Made by a program: the position numbers and the translations under genes. Positions 1 to 5,088 of a DNA stretch of 5,088 bases are shown here, piece after piece. Positions within the stretch are counted from its first letter, which is position 1. Each line of letters opens with the position of its first letter. The stretch comes from Actinomycetota bacterium (lineage in GTDB: Bacteria > Actinomycetota > Acidimicrobiia > Acidimicrobiales > Ilumatobacteraceae): NCBI GenBank assembly GCA_005789925.1, contig SXWG01000170.1:1-5088 (forward strand), in the 5' to 3' direction. Below the pieces are notes generated by a model. The model was not told where the DNA came from and searched no databases. It worked only from the letters and a program-made list of their open reading frames with translations.

Positions 1-747
1 GCACTCTTTGGTCAGGCATGTTTCACCTCCGGCATGGCCAAGAACACCTACGGCACCGGAAGTTTCGTTCTGATGAACATCGGCACGACATGTCCACCTC
101 CGAGCGAAGGAATGTTGACCACCGTCGCATGGGACCTTGGTTCAGGTGCTCCGACGTATGCATTGGAAGGCGCGGTGTTTGTCACTGGCGCCGCAGTGCA
201 GTGGCTCCGCGACGGACTTGACATCATCGAATCTTCTTCTGACATCGGACCGTTGGCCGCAACGGTGACCGACAACGGCGGCGTGTACGTCGTCCCCGCG
301 TTCACCGGACTCGGAAGTCCTTGGTGGGACCCATATGCACGAGGAACAATCGTCGGCATCACACGCGGTACCACCCGCGCACACTTCGCCCGAGCCGTGG
401 TCGAAGCGATGGTGTTCCAAACTCGCGATGTCATCGAAGCGATGATGTCCGTGAGCGGCACGACCTTGTCAGAACTACGCGTCGACGGCGGTGCTGCGGT
501 CATGGACGACATGCTGCAGATGCAGGCCGACGAGCTCGGTGTGTCGGTGTTGCGCCCGACCGATTCAGAAACCACCGCGCTCGGTGCGGCATATCTTGCC
601 GGTCTCGGCACCGGCGTGTGGAAGAACCTGCAGGAAATCGGCGACACATGGCACCTCGACAAACGGTTCGATGCAGGCGAAGAATCTGGCAACTATTCGA
701 CGTGGTTGCGAGCCGTCGAGCGAAGTCGCTCATGGGAGCGACTCTGA
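1..747 (+). CDS. glpK: Glycerol kinase, C-terminal half (5' end outside window)
   Basis: This gene phosphorylates glycerol to sn-glycerol 3-phosphate with ATP in the cytoplasm, feeding glycolysis and phospholipid synthesis. The reading frame is open from base 1, so 248 of roughly 500 residues are visible. The window opens in ALFGQACF, which normally directly follows the catalytic Asp of the GDQQ motif, so that Asp lies just outside. Visible landmarks are YGTGSFVLMNIG (about residues 17-28), the conserved ALEGAVFVTGAAVQWLRDGL stretch, PAFTGLGSPWWDPYARG, and the second FGGY-kinase signature around GTIVGITRGTTRAHF (from about residue 115). The ATP-site DGGAAVMDDMLQMQAD (about 162-177) and TALGAAYLAG (about 192-201) follow. 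The frame is intact with a TGA stop at 745-747. It converges on the aminotransferase gene, leaving 16 bases between stops. Identification as GlpK rather than another FGGY kinase is firm from these motifs. Promoter and N-terminus are not in the window. Confidence 0.96.
   Translation, partial: ALFGQACFTSGMAKNTYGTGSFVLMNIGTTCPPPSEGMLTTVAWDLGSGAPTYALEGAVFVTGAAVQWLRDGLDIIESSSDIGPLAATVTDNGGVYVVPAFTGLGSPWWDPYARGTIVGITRGTTRAHFARAVVEAMVFQTRDVIEAMMSVSGTTLSELRVDGGAAVMDDMLQMQADELGVSVLRPTDSETTALGAAYLAGLGTGVWKNLQEIGDTWHLDKRFDAGEESGNYSTWLRAVERSRSWERL
724..743 (+). terminator. Candidate hairpin terminator at the end of glpK
   Basis: AGTCGCTC (724-731) and GAGCGACT (736-743) form a perfect 8-base-pair stem around an ATGG loop, ending one base before the glpK stop codon. 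A second, weaker hairpin, TTGAC/GTCAA (752-756 with 763-767), spans the aminotransferase stop. Both fall where two convergent genes meet, which is where a bidirectional terminator is expected. Neither is followed by a real T-run on either strand (only TCTTTG after the first on the plus strand). This would have to be an actinobacterial-style terminator lacking a U-tract, or it may be chance within coding sequence. A competing stem, GAGCG/CGCTC (718-722 with 727-731), overlaps it. Confidence 0.35.
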
Positions 748-763
748 GTCTTTGACTGATTGG

Positions 764-1969
764 TCAACCCAATTTCGGTAGACCACGCTTCAGATTGTGA
801 AGGCCTTGCCTGATTCGCTGCTCGTTTTCGATGAGGGCGAAGCGCACGAAACCTTCGCCGCCCGGGCCGAATCCGACACCAGGCGACAACGCGACATCGC
901 ACTCACGCACGAGATGCGAACAGAATTCGACGGAGTTCATCTCGGTATAAGGCTCCGGAATCTGCGCCCACACGAACATCGAACCTTTCGGTTTCGGAAT
1001 GTCCCACCCGAGCCGTCCGAGACCGTCGATGAGGACATCACGGCGAGCCTCGTAGATGGAGCAGATCTCTTTCGGATAATCCGCTGCTTCGTTCATGGTG
1101 ACTGTTGCAGCGATTTGAATCGGCTGGAAAGTTCCGTAGTCGAGATAGCTCTTTAGCTTTACCAAGGCTTGCACCACCGCCGAATTACCGACGAGAAAAG
1201 CAACCCGCCATCCGGCCATGGAGAAGCCCTTGGTCATCGAATACAACTCGACAGCACATTCTTTTGCACCTTTGGCCTGAAGAATAGATGGCGGCTTGTA
1301 CCCATCGAACCCCATGTCGGCATACGCGAAGTCGTGCACGACGATCATGTCGCGTTCACGACAGAAATCGACGACACGTTGCATGAAGTCAAGATCGACG
1401 GTCGCACCAGTCGGGTTGTGCGGGAAAGAAATGACGAGCACACGCGGCTTTGGCCAGCCGACATTCCACGCAGTCTCAAGGTTGCGGAAGAAGTCGCCGG
1501 TGAAGTCTTCACGAGCAGCAGGATCAGCGAGGCTGCGCATCGGCACTTGCCGAAGATCGGCACCAGCAAAGAGCGGACCGAATATGTGAATGGGATAGCT
1601 CGGGCTGGGAACGATGGCTGCATCACCCCGATCGAGAAGCACCCACATCAGGTGACTGAATCCTTCCTTGGAACCGATGGTGTTGGTGATTTCAGTCTCG
1701 ACGTCGAGGTCGACATTCCAATTGCGCTTGTACAGATCGGCGATTGCTTCACGCAACTTCGGCAGACCACGTGACACCGAGTAGCGATGGTTCTTGCTGT
1801 TGTGTGCCGCTTCGGCGAGTTTCTCGACGGCGATGTCAGGTGATGGCAAGTCAGGGTTTCCGAATCCGAGGTCGATGACATCGGAGCCCGCGCGACGCGC
1901 TTCGATCTTCAGACCATTGATGATGGTGAAGACGTAGGGCGGCAGGTTCGTGATTCGGCGAAAGTCCAT
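764..1969 (-). CDS. alaC: AlaC-type PLP-dependent aminotransferase (probable alanine transaminase)
   Basis: This is a 401-residue fold-type I, class I/II aminotransferase, probably interconverting pyruvate/glutamate and alanine/2-oxoglutarate in the cytoplasm. It closely follows E. coli AlaC as I recall it: RITNLPPYVF at the N-terminus, IDLGFGNPD (32-40), YSVSRGLPKLR (63-73), GSKEG (99-103), PSPSYPIHIFG (121-131), KSYLDYGTF (273-281) and FVRFALIEN near the C-terminus. PLP-site residues are all present: Tyr63, Tyr125, Asn185 in NPTG, Asp213 and Tyr216 in HDFAY, Schiff-base Lys247 in SMTKGFSMAGWR, Arg255, and carboxylate-binding Arg376. The start chosen is ATG at 1969, because upstream in-frame ATGs would extend into the ROK gene and encode a tail unlike the family. 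It lies 10 bases after the ROK stop and has no recognisable Shine-Dalgarno, so coupling to the gene before it is likely. LL-diaminopimelate aminotransferases share several motifs and are the main alternative. Confidence 0.9.
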   Translation of the reverse strand: MDFRRITNLPPYVFTIINGLKIEARRAGSDVIDLGFGNPDLPSPDIAVEKLAEAAHNSKNHRYSVSRGLPKLREAIADLYKRNWNVDLDVETEITNTIGSKEGFSHLMWVLLDRGDAAIVPSPSYPIHIFGPLFAGADLRQVPMRSLADPAAREDFTGDFFRNLETAWNVGWPKPRVLVISFPHNPTGATVDLDFMQRVVDFCRERDMIVVHDFAYADMGFDGYKPPSILQAKGAKECAVELYSMTKGFSMAGWRVAFLVGNSAVVQALVKLKSYLDYGTFQPIQIAATVTMNEAADYPKEICSIYEARRDVLIDGLGRLGWDIPKPKGSMFVWAQIPEPYTEMNSVEFCSHLVRECDVALSPGVGFGPGGEGFVRFALIENEQRIRQGLHNLKRGLPKLG

Positions 1970-1979
1970 CGAGCAAAAA

Positions 1980-2882
1980 CTAGTGGAGTCGACCCAACAA
2001 AGCGGCACCAATTGCGCCTGATCGTTCCCCATGTTTCGCAGCGACCACGTCCGGGCATGGTCGCTGCTCGGACGAGTACAGATGCTCACGCAATCTGTCC
2101 TTCACGACCGGCAAGAACATGTCTGCCGACTCGACGACTCCGCCACCGAGCACGATGACTTCAGGATCGAACGCATTCACAAGGTTCGCGAGACCGAGGG
2201 CAACCCAATCCGCGAACGTCTGCATTACAGACAGCGCATCAGCATCACCGCGGGCAGCACGCCTCGCGACGACTTCACCGTCCTCGCCACCCGAAAATTG
2301 ACGTAGTGCAGACCCAGACGCGTAGCGCTCCCAACATCCGCGTTTGCCACACGGACACGGAGTGCCGTTGGCGACGATCACCATGTGGCCGATTTCTCCG
2401 GCAAATCCGTGCGCACCACGATGTACTTTCCCATCGACGACCCATCCCCCGCCGATTCCCGTTCCGAGCGTGACCATCATCACGTGTCGTGATCCACGTG
2501 CAACTCCCGTCGCCCACTCCGCATATGCGGCAGCCGTCGCATCGTTCTCGACATGCACACGCCAACGTCCCACGTCGCGCAGACGCTTCCCGAGCGCCAC
2601 GTCCGCTGCATCGCGCAGATTCGGTGATGCGCGAACGACTCCATCTGGTGTCACGAGCCCAGGTGCACCGACGCCCAACACGGGCACACGACACCCAAGA
2701 CGCTCCTCGATTGCTGACACCATGTCGATGAGATGCTCAGCCAGATGGTCCGCACTCGGAGTCTCTCGACGGGACTCGTCGATGACAGTGTCACCTCGCA
2801 GAACAAGCGCAAGACACTTCGTGCCTCCGATATCGACACCGATTGCAAGGTCGCCGCCAGTCGCGACGCCATCTGCAGTCAT
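1980..2882 (-). CDS. ROK-family glucokinase
   Basis: This 300-residue sugar kinase of the ROK family most likely phosphorylates glucose to glucose 6-phosphate with ATP in the cytoplasm. The N-terminal phosphate-binding loop is GVDIGGTK (15-22). VENDA (111-115) carries the catalytic Asp114, and TLGTGIGGG (138-146) is the second nucleotide loop. GEIGH (162-166) gives the sugar-contacting Glu163 and zinc ligand His166. The ROK zinc cysteines are Cys176, Cys178 and Cys183 in CPCGKRGCWE, and VLGGGV (244-249) is the C-terminal adenosine-site strand. There is no N-terminal helix-turn-helix, so it is a kinase and not a ROK repressor. Length is typical. The ATG at 2882 follows the SRPBCC stop by 12 bases with only a weak GAG before it. 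Actinobacterial glucokinases of this kind are known beside SRPBCC genes. N-acetylglucosamine or another hexose as substrate cannot be excluded from motifs alone, so I assign no symbol. Confidence 0.9.
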   Translation of the reverse strand: MTADGVATGGDLAIGVDIGGTKCLALVLRGDTVIDESRRETPSADHLAEHLIDMVSAIEERLGCRVPVLGVGAPGLVTPDGVVRASPNLRDAADVALGKRLRDVGRWRVHVENDATAAAYAEWATGVARGSRHVMMVTLGTGIGGGWVVDGKVHRGAHGFAGEIGHMVIVANGTPCPCGKRGCWERYASGSALRQFSGGEDGEVVARRAARGDADALSVMQTFADWVALGLANLVNAFDPEVIVLGGGVVESADMFLPVVKDRLREHLYSSEQRPCPDVVAAKHGERSGAIGAALLGRLH

Positions 2883-2894
2883 GTTGCTCGACTG

Positions 2895-3335
2895 CTACGC
2901 CGCAGAAGATTCGGCGCGCACCTTCAATTCCTTGAGGGTGTTGAGAATGCGGACTTCCGCACGACGCTTCACGAAACCGGGCAAGGGAATGATGAGTTCG
3001 ATGTCGATCTCATAGAACACCTGCGTGCCACCTTCGACGTCGACGAACGAATACGCACCGTCGATTGATCGCATGATGTCGCCCTCGACAAGATGCCAGG
3101 CGAGACGTGATGGGGCGTCGCTGTAGTCATATGACAACGTGTAGTGCGTGCTGCGTCCGAGTGCAGAGGCGCGGAACTCGACTTGCGACGCTCGACCTTG
3201 GTCATCACGCGAGAGGATTTTTGCTTCCTTCACGTCCTTGGCCCACTCTGGATATCGCTCGAAATCGAGCGCGATTGCGTAACACCGCTCAAGCGGAGCA
3301 GCAATCAATGTGGTCAGCGCGGCGCGGTCACTCAT
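2895..3335 (-). CDS. SRPBCC (START-like) family protein, TB16.3/Rv2185c-like
   Basis: This small cytoplasmic protein of 146 residues has a predicted helix-grip SRPBCC fold, a family whose deep cavity binds lipids or other hydrophobic ligands. No enzymatic residues are evident. The sequence aligns almost without gaps to M. tuberculosis TB16.3 (Rv2185c) as I recall it. Shared features include a DFERYPEWAKDVKEA segment (24-38; ExYPxW is typical of the family), a SYDYSDAPSRLAW strand pair (68-80), GDIMRSIDGAY (85-95), GTQVFYEIDIEL (103-114), PLPGFVKRRAE (117-127), and a C-terminal helix ending LKELKVRAE. The start is ATG at 3335, which matches the family's N-terminus and overlaps the end of the membrane-protein gene by 8 bases (ATGAGTGA). 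An in-frame ATG at 3344 would add only MRT. GAGG lies 3 bases upstream, unusually close. A role in handling polar lipids beside PimB' is inference. Confidence 0.88.
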   Translation of the reverse strand: MSDRAALTTLIAAPLERCYAIALDFERYPEWAKDVKEAKILSRDDQGRASQVEFRASALGRSTHYTLSYDYSDAPSRLAWHLVEGDIMRSIDGAYSFVDVEGGTQVFYEIDIELIIPLPGFVKRRAEVRILNTLKELKVRAESSAA

Positions 3336-3813
3336 GGTCCTCATCTTGCCACTCGGGGGCTTCCGAGATAGCGACATCCGCACGAGCATCAAAATGACCG
3401 TGTCGCGAACCCCATAGGCCGTTCAGACCAAGACCGAGCATCGGGACCAATATTCCGAACGCAAGGGTGCTGCCGGGTTTTCCGTCAGTCTCTGGTCGTG
3501 CCAGTGCCGTTGCTAGTGCCACCACGCACTGAATAGCAAGACATGTATTCATCAGGCGCCTGGTGCGCGAGTCGGCCACATCGCCGAGGAGGAAAAACAG
3601 TGCAGCAACTCCGATGACATCGCGTCGACTGCGCTGCACAGCAGCCCAGTAACCAAGCAGAAACGTGACCACTCCGACACTGAAACATGCAAGAGCCACA
3701 ACGACAGCGATTGTCTGTGATGGCTGCTCGAACACGACAGCCGATGCAATCGCCGTCAACACGAACAACGTGGTGAGCCGGATGTTCCATGCCGGAATGG
3801 AGGTTGTCATCAT
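3328..3813 (-). CDS. Small multi-pass membrane protein of unknown function
   Basis: I cannot name this protein. It has 161 residues from ATG at 3813, or 160 from the adjacent ATG at 3810, which encodes MTTSIPAWNI. Hydrophobic segments numbered from the second Met are about 11-27, 32-56, 65-79 (weaker), 88-104 and 116-133, suggesting four or five membrane passes. A basic loop, QRSRRD (59-64), follows the second segment, and RTRRLM precedes the fourth. The last segment holds a glycine-rich stretch, FGILVPMLGLGLNGLWG, then SRHGHF and a soluble acidic tail ending EWQDEDHE. Longer in-frame starts upstream (to 3939) would overlap the mannosyltransferase gene and encode polar, non-family-like sequence, so I rejected them. 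The gene begins 10 bases after the mannosyltransferase stop and overlaps the SRPBCC start. Membrane proteins of this size near SRPBCC and PimB' genes occur in other actinobacteria, as far as I recall. Work with envelope lipids is plausible but unproven. Confidence 0.82.
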   Translation of the reverse strand: MMTTSIPAWNIRLTTLFVLTAIASAVVFEQPSQTIAVVVALACFSVGVVTFLLGYWAAVQRSRRDVIGVAALFFLLGDVADSRTRRLMNTCLAIQCVVALATALARPETDGKPGSTLAFGILVPMLGLGLNGLWGSRHGHFDARADVAISEAPEWQDEDHE

Positions 3814-3828
3814 GCGCCCGTCATCATG
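3806..3828. repeat. Short direct repeat GTCATCATG at a gene junction
   Basis: The 9-base word GTCATCATG occurs at 3806-3814 and again at 3820-3828, offset by 14 bases. On the coding (minus) strand it reads CATGATGAC. One copy contains the stop codon of the mannosyltransferase gene and the other contains the two adjacent start codons of the membrane-protein gene. It may be the trace of a 14-base tandem duplication, or chance recurrence of ATGATGA. Confidence 0.5.
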
Positions 3829-4945
3829 ACAGCGCATCGAGCGCTTGCCCGAGTCGCACAGCCAAAACGTCGTAGCTGAATTCCGAGATGGCTCGCTGTC
3901 GCGCAGCCTCTCCCATGGCAAGGCGCGTGGCATCATCATCGAGCAAGGTCACCAACGAATCAACCAGAGCATCGACGTCGTTCGGGTCGTCGATGACAAG
4001 ACCAGTCTGACCGTGCTCGACCGCCTCGGCCGCTCCTCCACTTCGACCGGCGATCTGCGCAACTCCGCAGGCTGCGGCTTCGAGAAAGACGATGCCGAAT
4101 CCTTCTTGTTCGAGCCCTGCCCATCGATTCCGACACATCATCGTGAACACATCGGCACATCCGTATAGCCGCGGGAGGTCGTCGTGAGGCACCCTTCCGA
4201 GGAACATGACTGGTGCTCCTAATTCGCGGGCGAGGGCCTTCAGCCGTGATTCGTCTCGACCCGTGCTGGCAATGACCACGAGCAAATTCTCACGGTCACG
4301 TGCGAGACGAGCCGCCGCACGTATGACAGTGTCGAAACCTTTTCGCGGAACAAGTCGGCTGATACCCAACACGACTTCAGCATCGTCGGGCACACCGAAG
4401 TGTCGCCTGGCAGACAGTCGCTGCTCACGATCAAGTGGGACAAAGCGTTCACAGTCGACACCTGGCGGTACGACGGTCACAGGAAGATCGCGACCCGCTG
4501 CGTGCACTGCCTCTGCCCCTGGGTATCCACCAGCAGCGATGATGCGGTCGGCACGTCGCAGAACATGTCCGAGCAATTGCTTCGAACCTGGCAATCGCCC
4601 CGGCACGGTGACTTCTGCGCCGTGCAGCACCACTGCATAAGGAAGTTTGATCGACGGCCCGATGAGCCCGAGAGGGATAGCTGGGTCGATGACCACCAAG
4701 TCAGCACCGACATCGGCTGCCAGCGTGTTCACTCTGTTCACCATCCACGGGTGTGGCAGCAGCACTGGTTCACGCGTGCGCTCGATGCGAAACGGCTGAG
4801 CGGCATCGAATTCCTTGGTGCCGGCGTATGGACTCGTGAGAACGGCGAATGACTCGGGAGGTAATCGACGCCACCATTCCCAGAGCAACGACTGAATGCC
4901 ACCGATCTTTGGCGGGAAGTCATTTGTGACGAGCAGATGCTTCAT
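3824..4945 (-). CDS. pimB: PimB'-type GT4 mannosyltransferase
   Basis: This is a 373-residue GT-B glycosyltransferase of family GT4. It most likely transfers the second mannose from GDP-mannose to phosphatidylinositol monomannoside at the inner face of the membrane, starting PIM and lipoglycan assembly. It tracks mycobacterial PimB' (Rv2188c) as I recall it. Shared features are LLVTNDFPPKIGGIQS at the N-terminus (Gly15-Gly16 donor loop), LHGAE (107-111, His108), PPGVDCERF (160-168), and SRLVPRKG (196-203), whose Arg197 and Lys202 contact the donor phosphates. The characteristic CRNRWAGLEQEGFGIVFLEA follows (271-290), with the EX7E pair Glu281 and Glu289, then AGRSGG (299-304). No signal peptide or membrane segment is seen, as expected for a peripheral enzyme. 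The ATG at 4945 overlaps the upstream stop as ATGA, and no Shine-Dalgarno precedes it. A related mannosyl- or glucosyltransferase acting on another glycolipid is the alternative. Confidence 0.87.
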   Translation of the reverse strand: MKHLLVTNDFPPKIGGIQSLLWEWWRRLPPESFAVLTSPYAGTKEFDAAQPFRIERTREPVLLPHPWMVNRVNTLAADVGADLVVIDPAIPLGLIGPSIKLPYAVVLHGAEVTVPGRLPGSKQLLGHVLRRADRIIAAGGYPGAEAVHAAGRDLPVTVVPPGVDCERFVPLDREQRLSARRHFGVPDDAEVVLGISRLVPRKGFDTVIRAAARLARDRENLLVVIASTGRDESRLKALARELGAPVMFLGRVPHDDLPRLYGCADVFTMMCRNRWAGLEQEGFGIVFLEAAACGVAQIAGRSGGAAEAVEHGQTGLVIDDPNDVDALVDSLVTLLDDDATRLAMGEAARQRAISEFSYDVLAVRLGQALDALS

Positions 4946-5088
4946 AGGTCGTCCCGACAGGTTGGCAGATGGGCCAACTCATGCCGCACCATTTCATCGG
5001 GGTCATCACTGACAATGGACAACAGTGCCGACAGCCCGAGCCTCGCGCATGCCCATGCAGCATGGGCCCGCAACACAGGTTCGTGTGA
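4942..5088 (-). CDS. queG: C-terminal end of probable epoxyqueuosine reductase QueG (5' part outside window)
   Basis: The minus strand is open from the right edge to a TGA at 4944-4942, giving 48 residues. They contain SHEPVLRAHAAWACARLG, then an Asp/Glu-rich helix pair (SDDPDEMVRHEL). This resembles the HEAT-like repeat at the C-terminus of QueG, where xxVRxHAAWALGRLG is typical. QueG is a cobalamin- and [4Fe-4S]-dependent reductase that makes queuosine in tRNA in the last step of the pathway. The iron-sulfur cysteines and cobalamin domain would lie outside the window, so the assignment rests on this short repeat alone. Another HEAT-repeat protein is possible. Its stop shares ATGA with the start of the mannosyltransferase gene, so it heads the visible part of the transcript. 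Confidence 0.6.
   Translation of the reverse strand, partial: SHEPVLRAHAAWACARLGLSALLSIVSDDPDEMVRHELAHLPTCRDDL

Larger units (their letters stand above)
764..5088 (-). other. Probable six-gene operon, reading right to left
   Basis: Six same-strand genes follow one another with a 4-base overlap, a 10-base gap, an 8-base overlap, a 12-base gap and a 10-base gap. No gap has room for a conventional promoter, and I see no internal terminator. The order is probable queG, pimB', membrane protein, SRPBCC, ROK kinase, alaC. A promoter inside a coding sequence cannot be excluded. The operon's own promoter must lie beyond the right edge. Confidence 0.75.

Noticed and set aside
48..692. 214-codon open frame on the minus strand opposite glpK
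   Set aside because: It lies wholly antisense to a clearly identified glycerol kinase. Its translation is rich in Ser, Pro and Arg with no recognisable motif, so it is a codon-bias shadow.
1169..1774. 201-codon open frame on the plus strand inside the aminotransferase gene
   Set aside because: It is antisense to an intact, motif-complete enzyme, and its translation has no recognisable domain.
1970..2089. N-terminal extension of the aminotransferase to an ATG at 2089
   Set aside because: It would overlap the end of the ROK gene by 110 bases and add 40 residues unlike the family. The ATG at 1969 gives the expected N-terminus.
2344..3015. 223-codon open frame on the plus strand across the ROK kinase/SRPBCC junction
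   Set aside because: It is a Ser/Thr/Pro/Arg-rich translation typical of a high-GC antisense shadow, and both genes it overlaps are well supported.
3814..3939. N-terminal extension of the membrane protein to 3939
   Set aside because: The added residues are the antiparallel-free shadow of the mannosyltransferase C-terminus in another frame. They are polar and overlap a real gene by more than 100 bases.
5051..5067. GCCCATGC-A-GCATGGGC inverted repeat
   Set aside because: It lies inside the coding sequence of the HEAT-repeat end (encoding part of AHAAWA) and has too small a loop for a good full-length hairpin. The alanine/histidine codons account for it.
764..5088. A defence system, biosynthetic cluster or mobile element hidden in the operon
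   Set aside because: Every gene matches a metabolic or envelope family or a plain membrane protein. There are no nucleases, transposases, integrases, toxin-antitoxin pairs or repeat arrays.

Overview
The window looks like an ordinary chromosomal segment of a moderately GC-rich actinobacterium. An acidimicrobial-type lineage is my best guess. The main evidence is a PimB'-type phosphatidylinositol-mannoside mannosyltransferase next to a small SRPBCC protein that closely resembles mycobacterial TB16.3 (Rv2185c) as I recall it, with a ROK glucokinase beside them. Genes are packed tightly, with overlaps or gaps of about 10 bases. No RNA gene, CRISPR array, insertion sequence, phage or plasmid signature was seen, and no stretch longer than 300 bases lacks a gene.

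Layout: bases 1-747 (+) hold the C-terminal half of glycerol kinase GlpK, cut by the left edge. It converges, with a 16-base gap, on a left-pointing gene string that fills the rest of the window. In transcription order (minus strand) that string is: the last 48 residues of a HEAT-repeat protein, probably epoxyqueuosine reductase QueG (4942-5088, cut by the right edge); a GT4 mannosyltransferase of the PimB' type (3824-4945); an unnamed multi-pass membrane protein (3328-3813); a TB16.3-like SRPBCC protein (2895-3335); a ROK-family glucokinase (1980-2882); and an AlaC-type aminotransferase (764-1969). Junctions in order are a 4-base ATGA overlap, a 10-base gap, an 8-base overlap, a 12-base gap and a 10-base gap. 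This points to one polycistronic transcript with extensive translational coupling, and clear Shine-Dalgarno sequences are almost absent.

How the genes may work together: the PimB'/membrane protein/SRPBCC core suggests an envelope-lipid function, namely mannosylation of phosphatidylinositol at the cytoplasmic face of the membrane with a lipid-binding helper. The glucokinase supplies glucose 6-phosphate, which feeds both inositol phosphate and mannose metabolism. The flanking QueG (tRNA queuosine) and AlaC (pyruvate/alanine) look like housekeeping passengers. GlpK on the other strand supplies glycerol 3-phosphate for glycolysis and phospholipid backbones. I found no convincing new system. The least understood pieces are the membrane protein and the SRPBCC protein.
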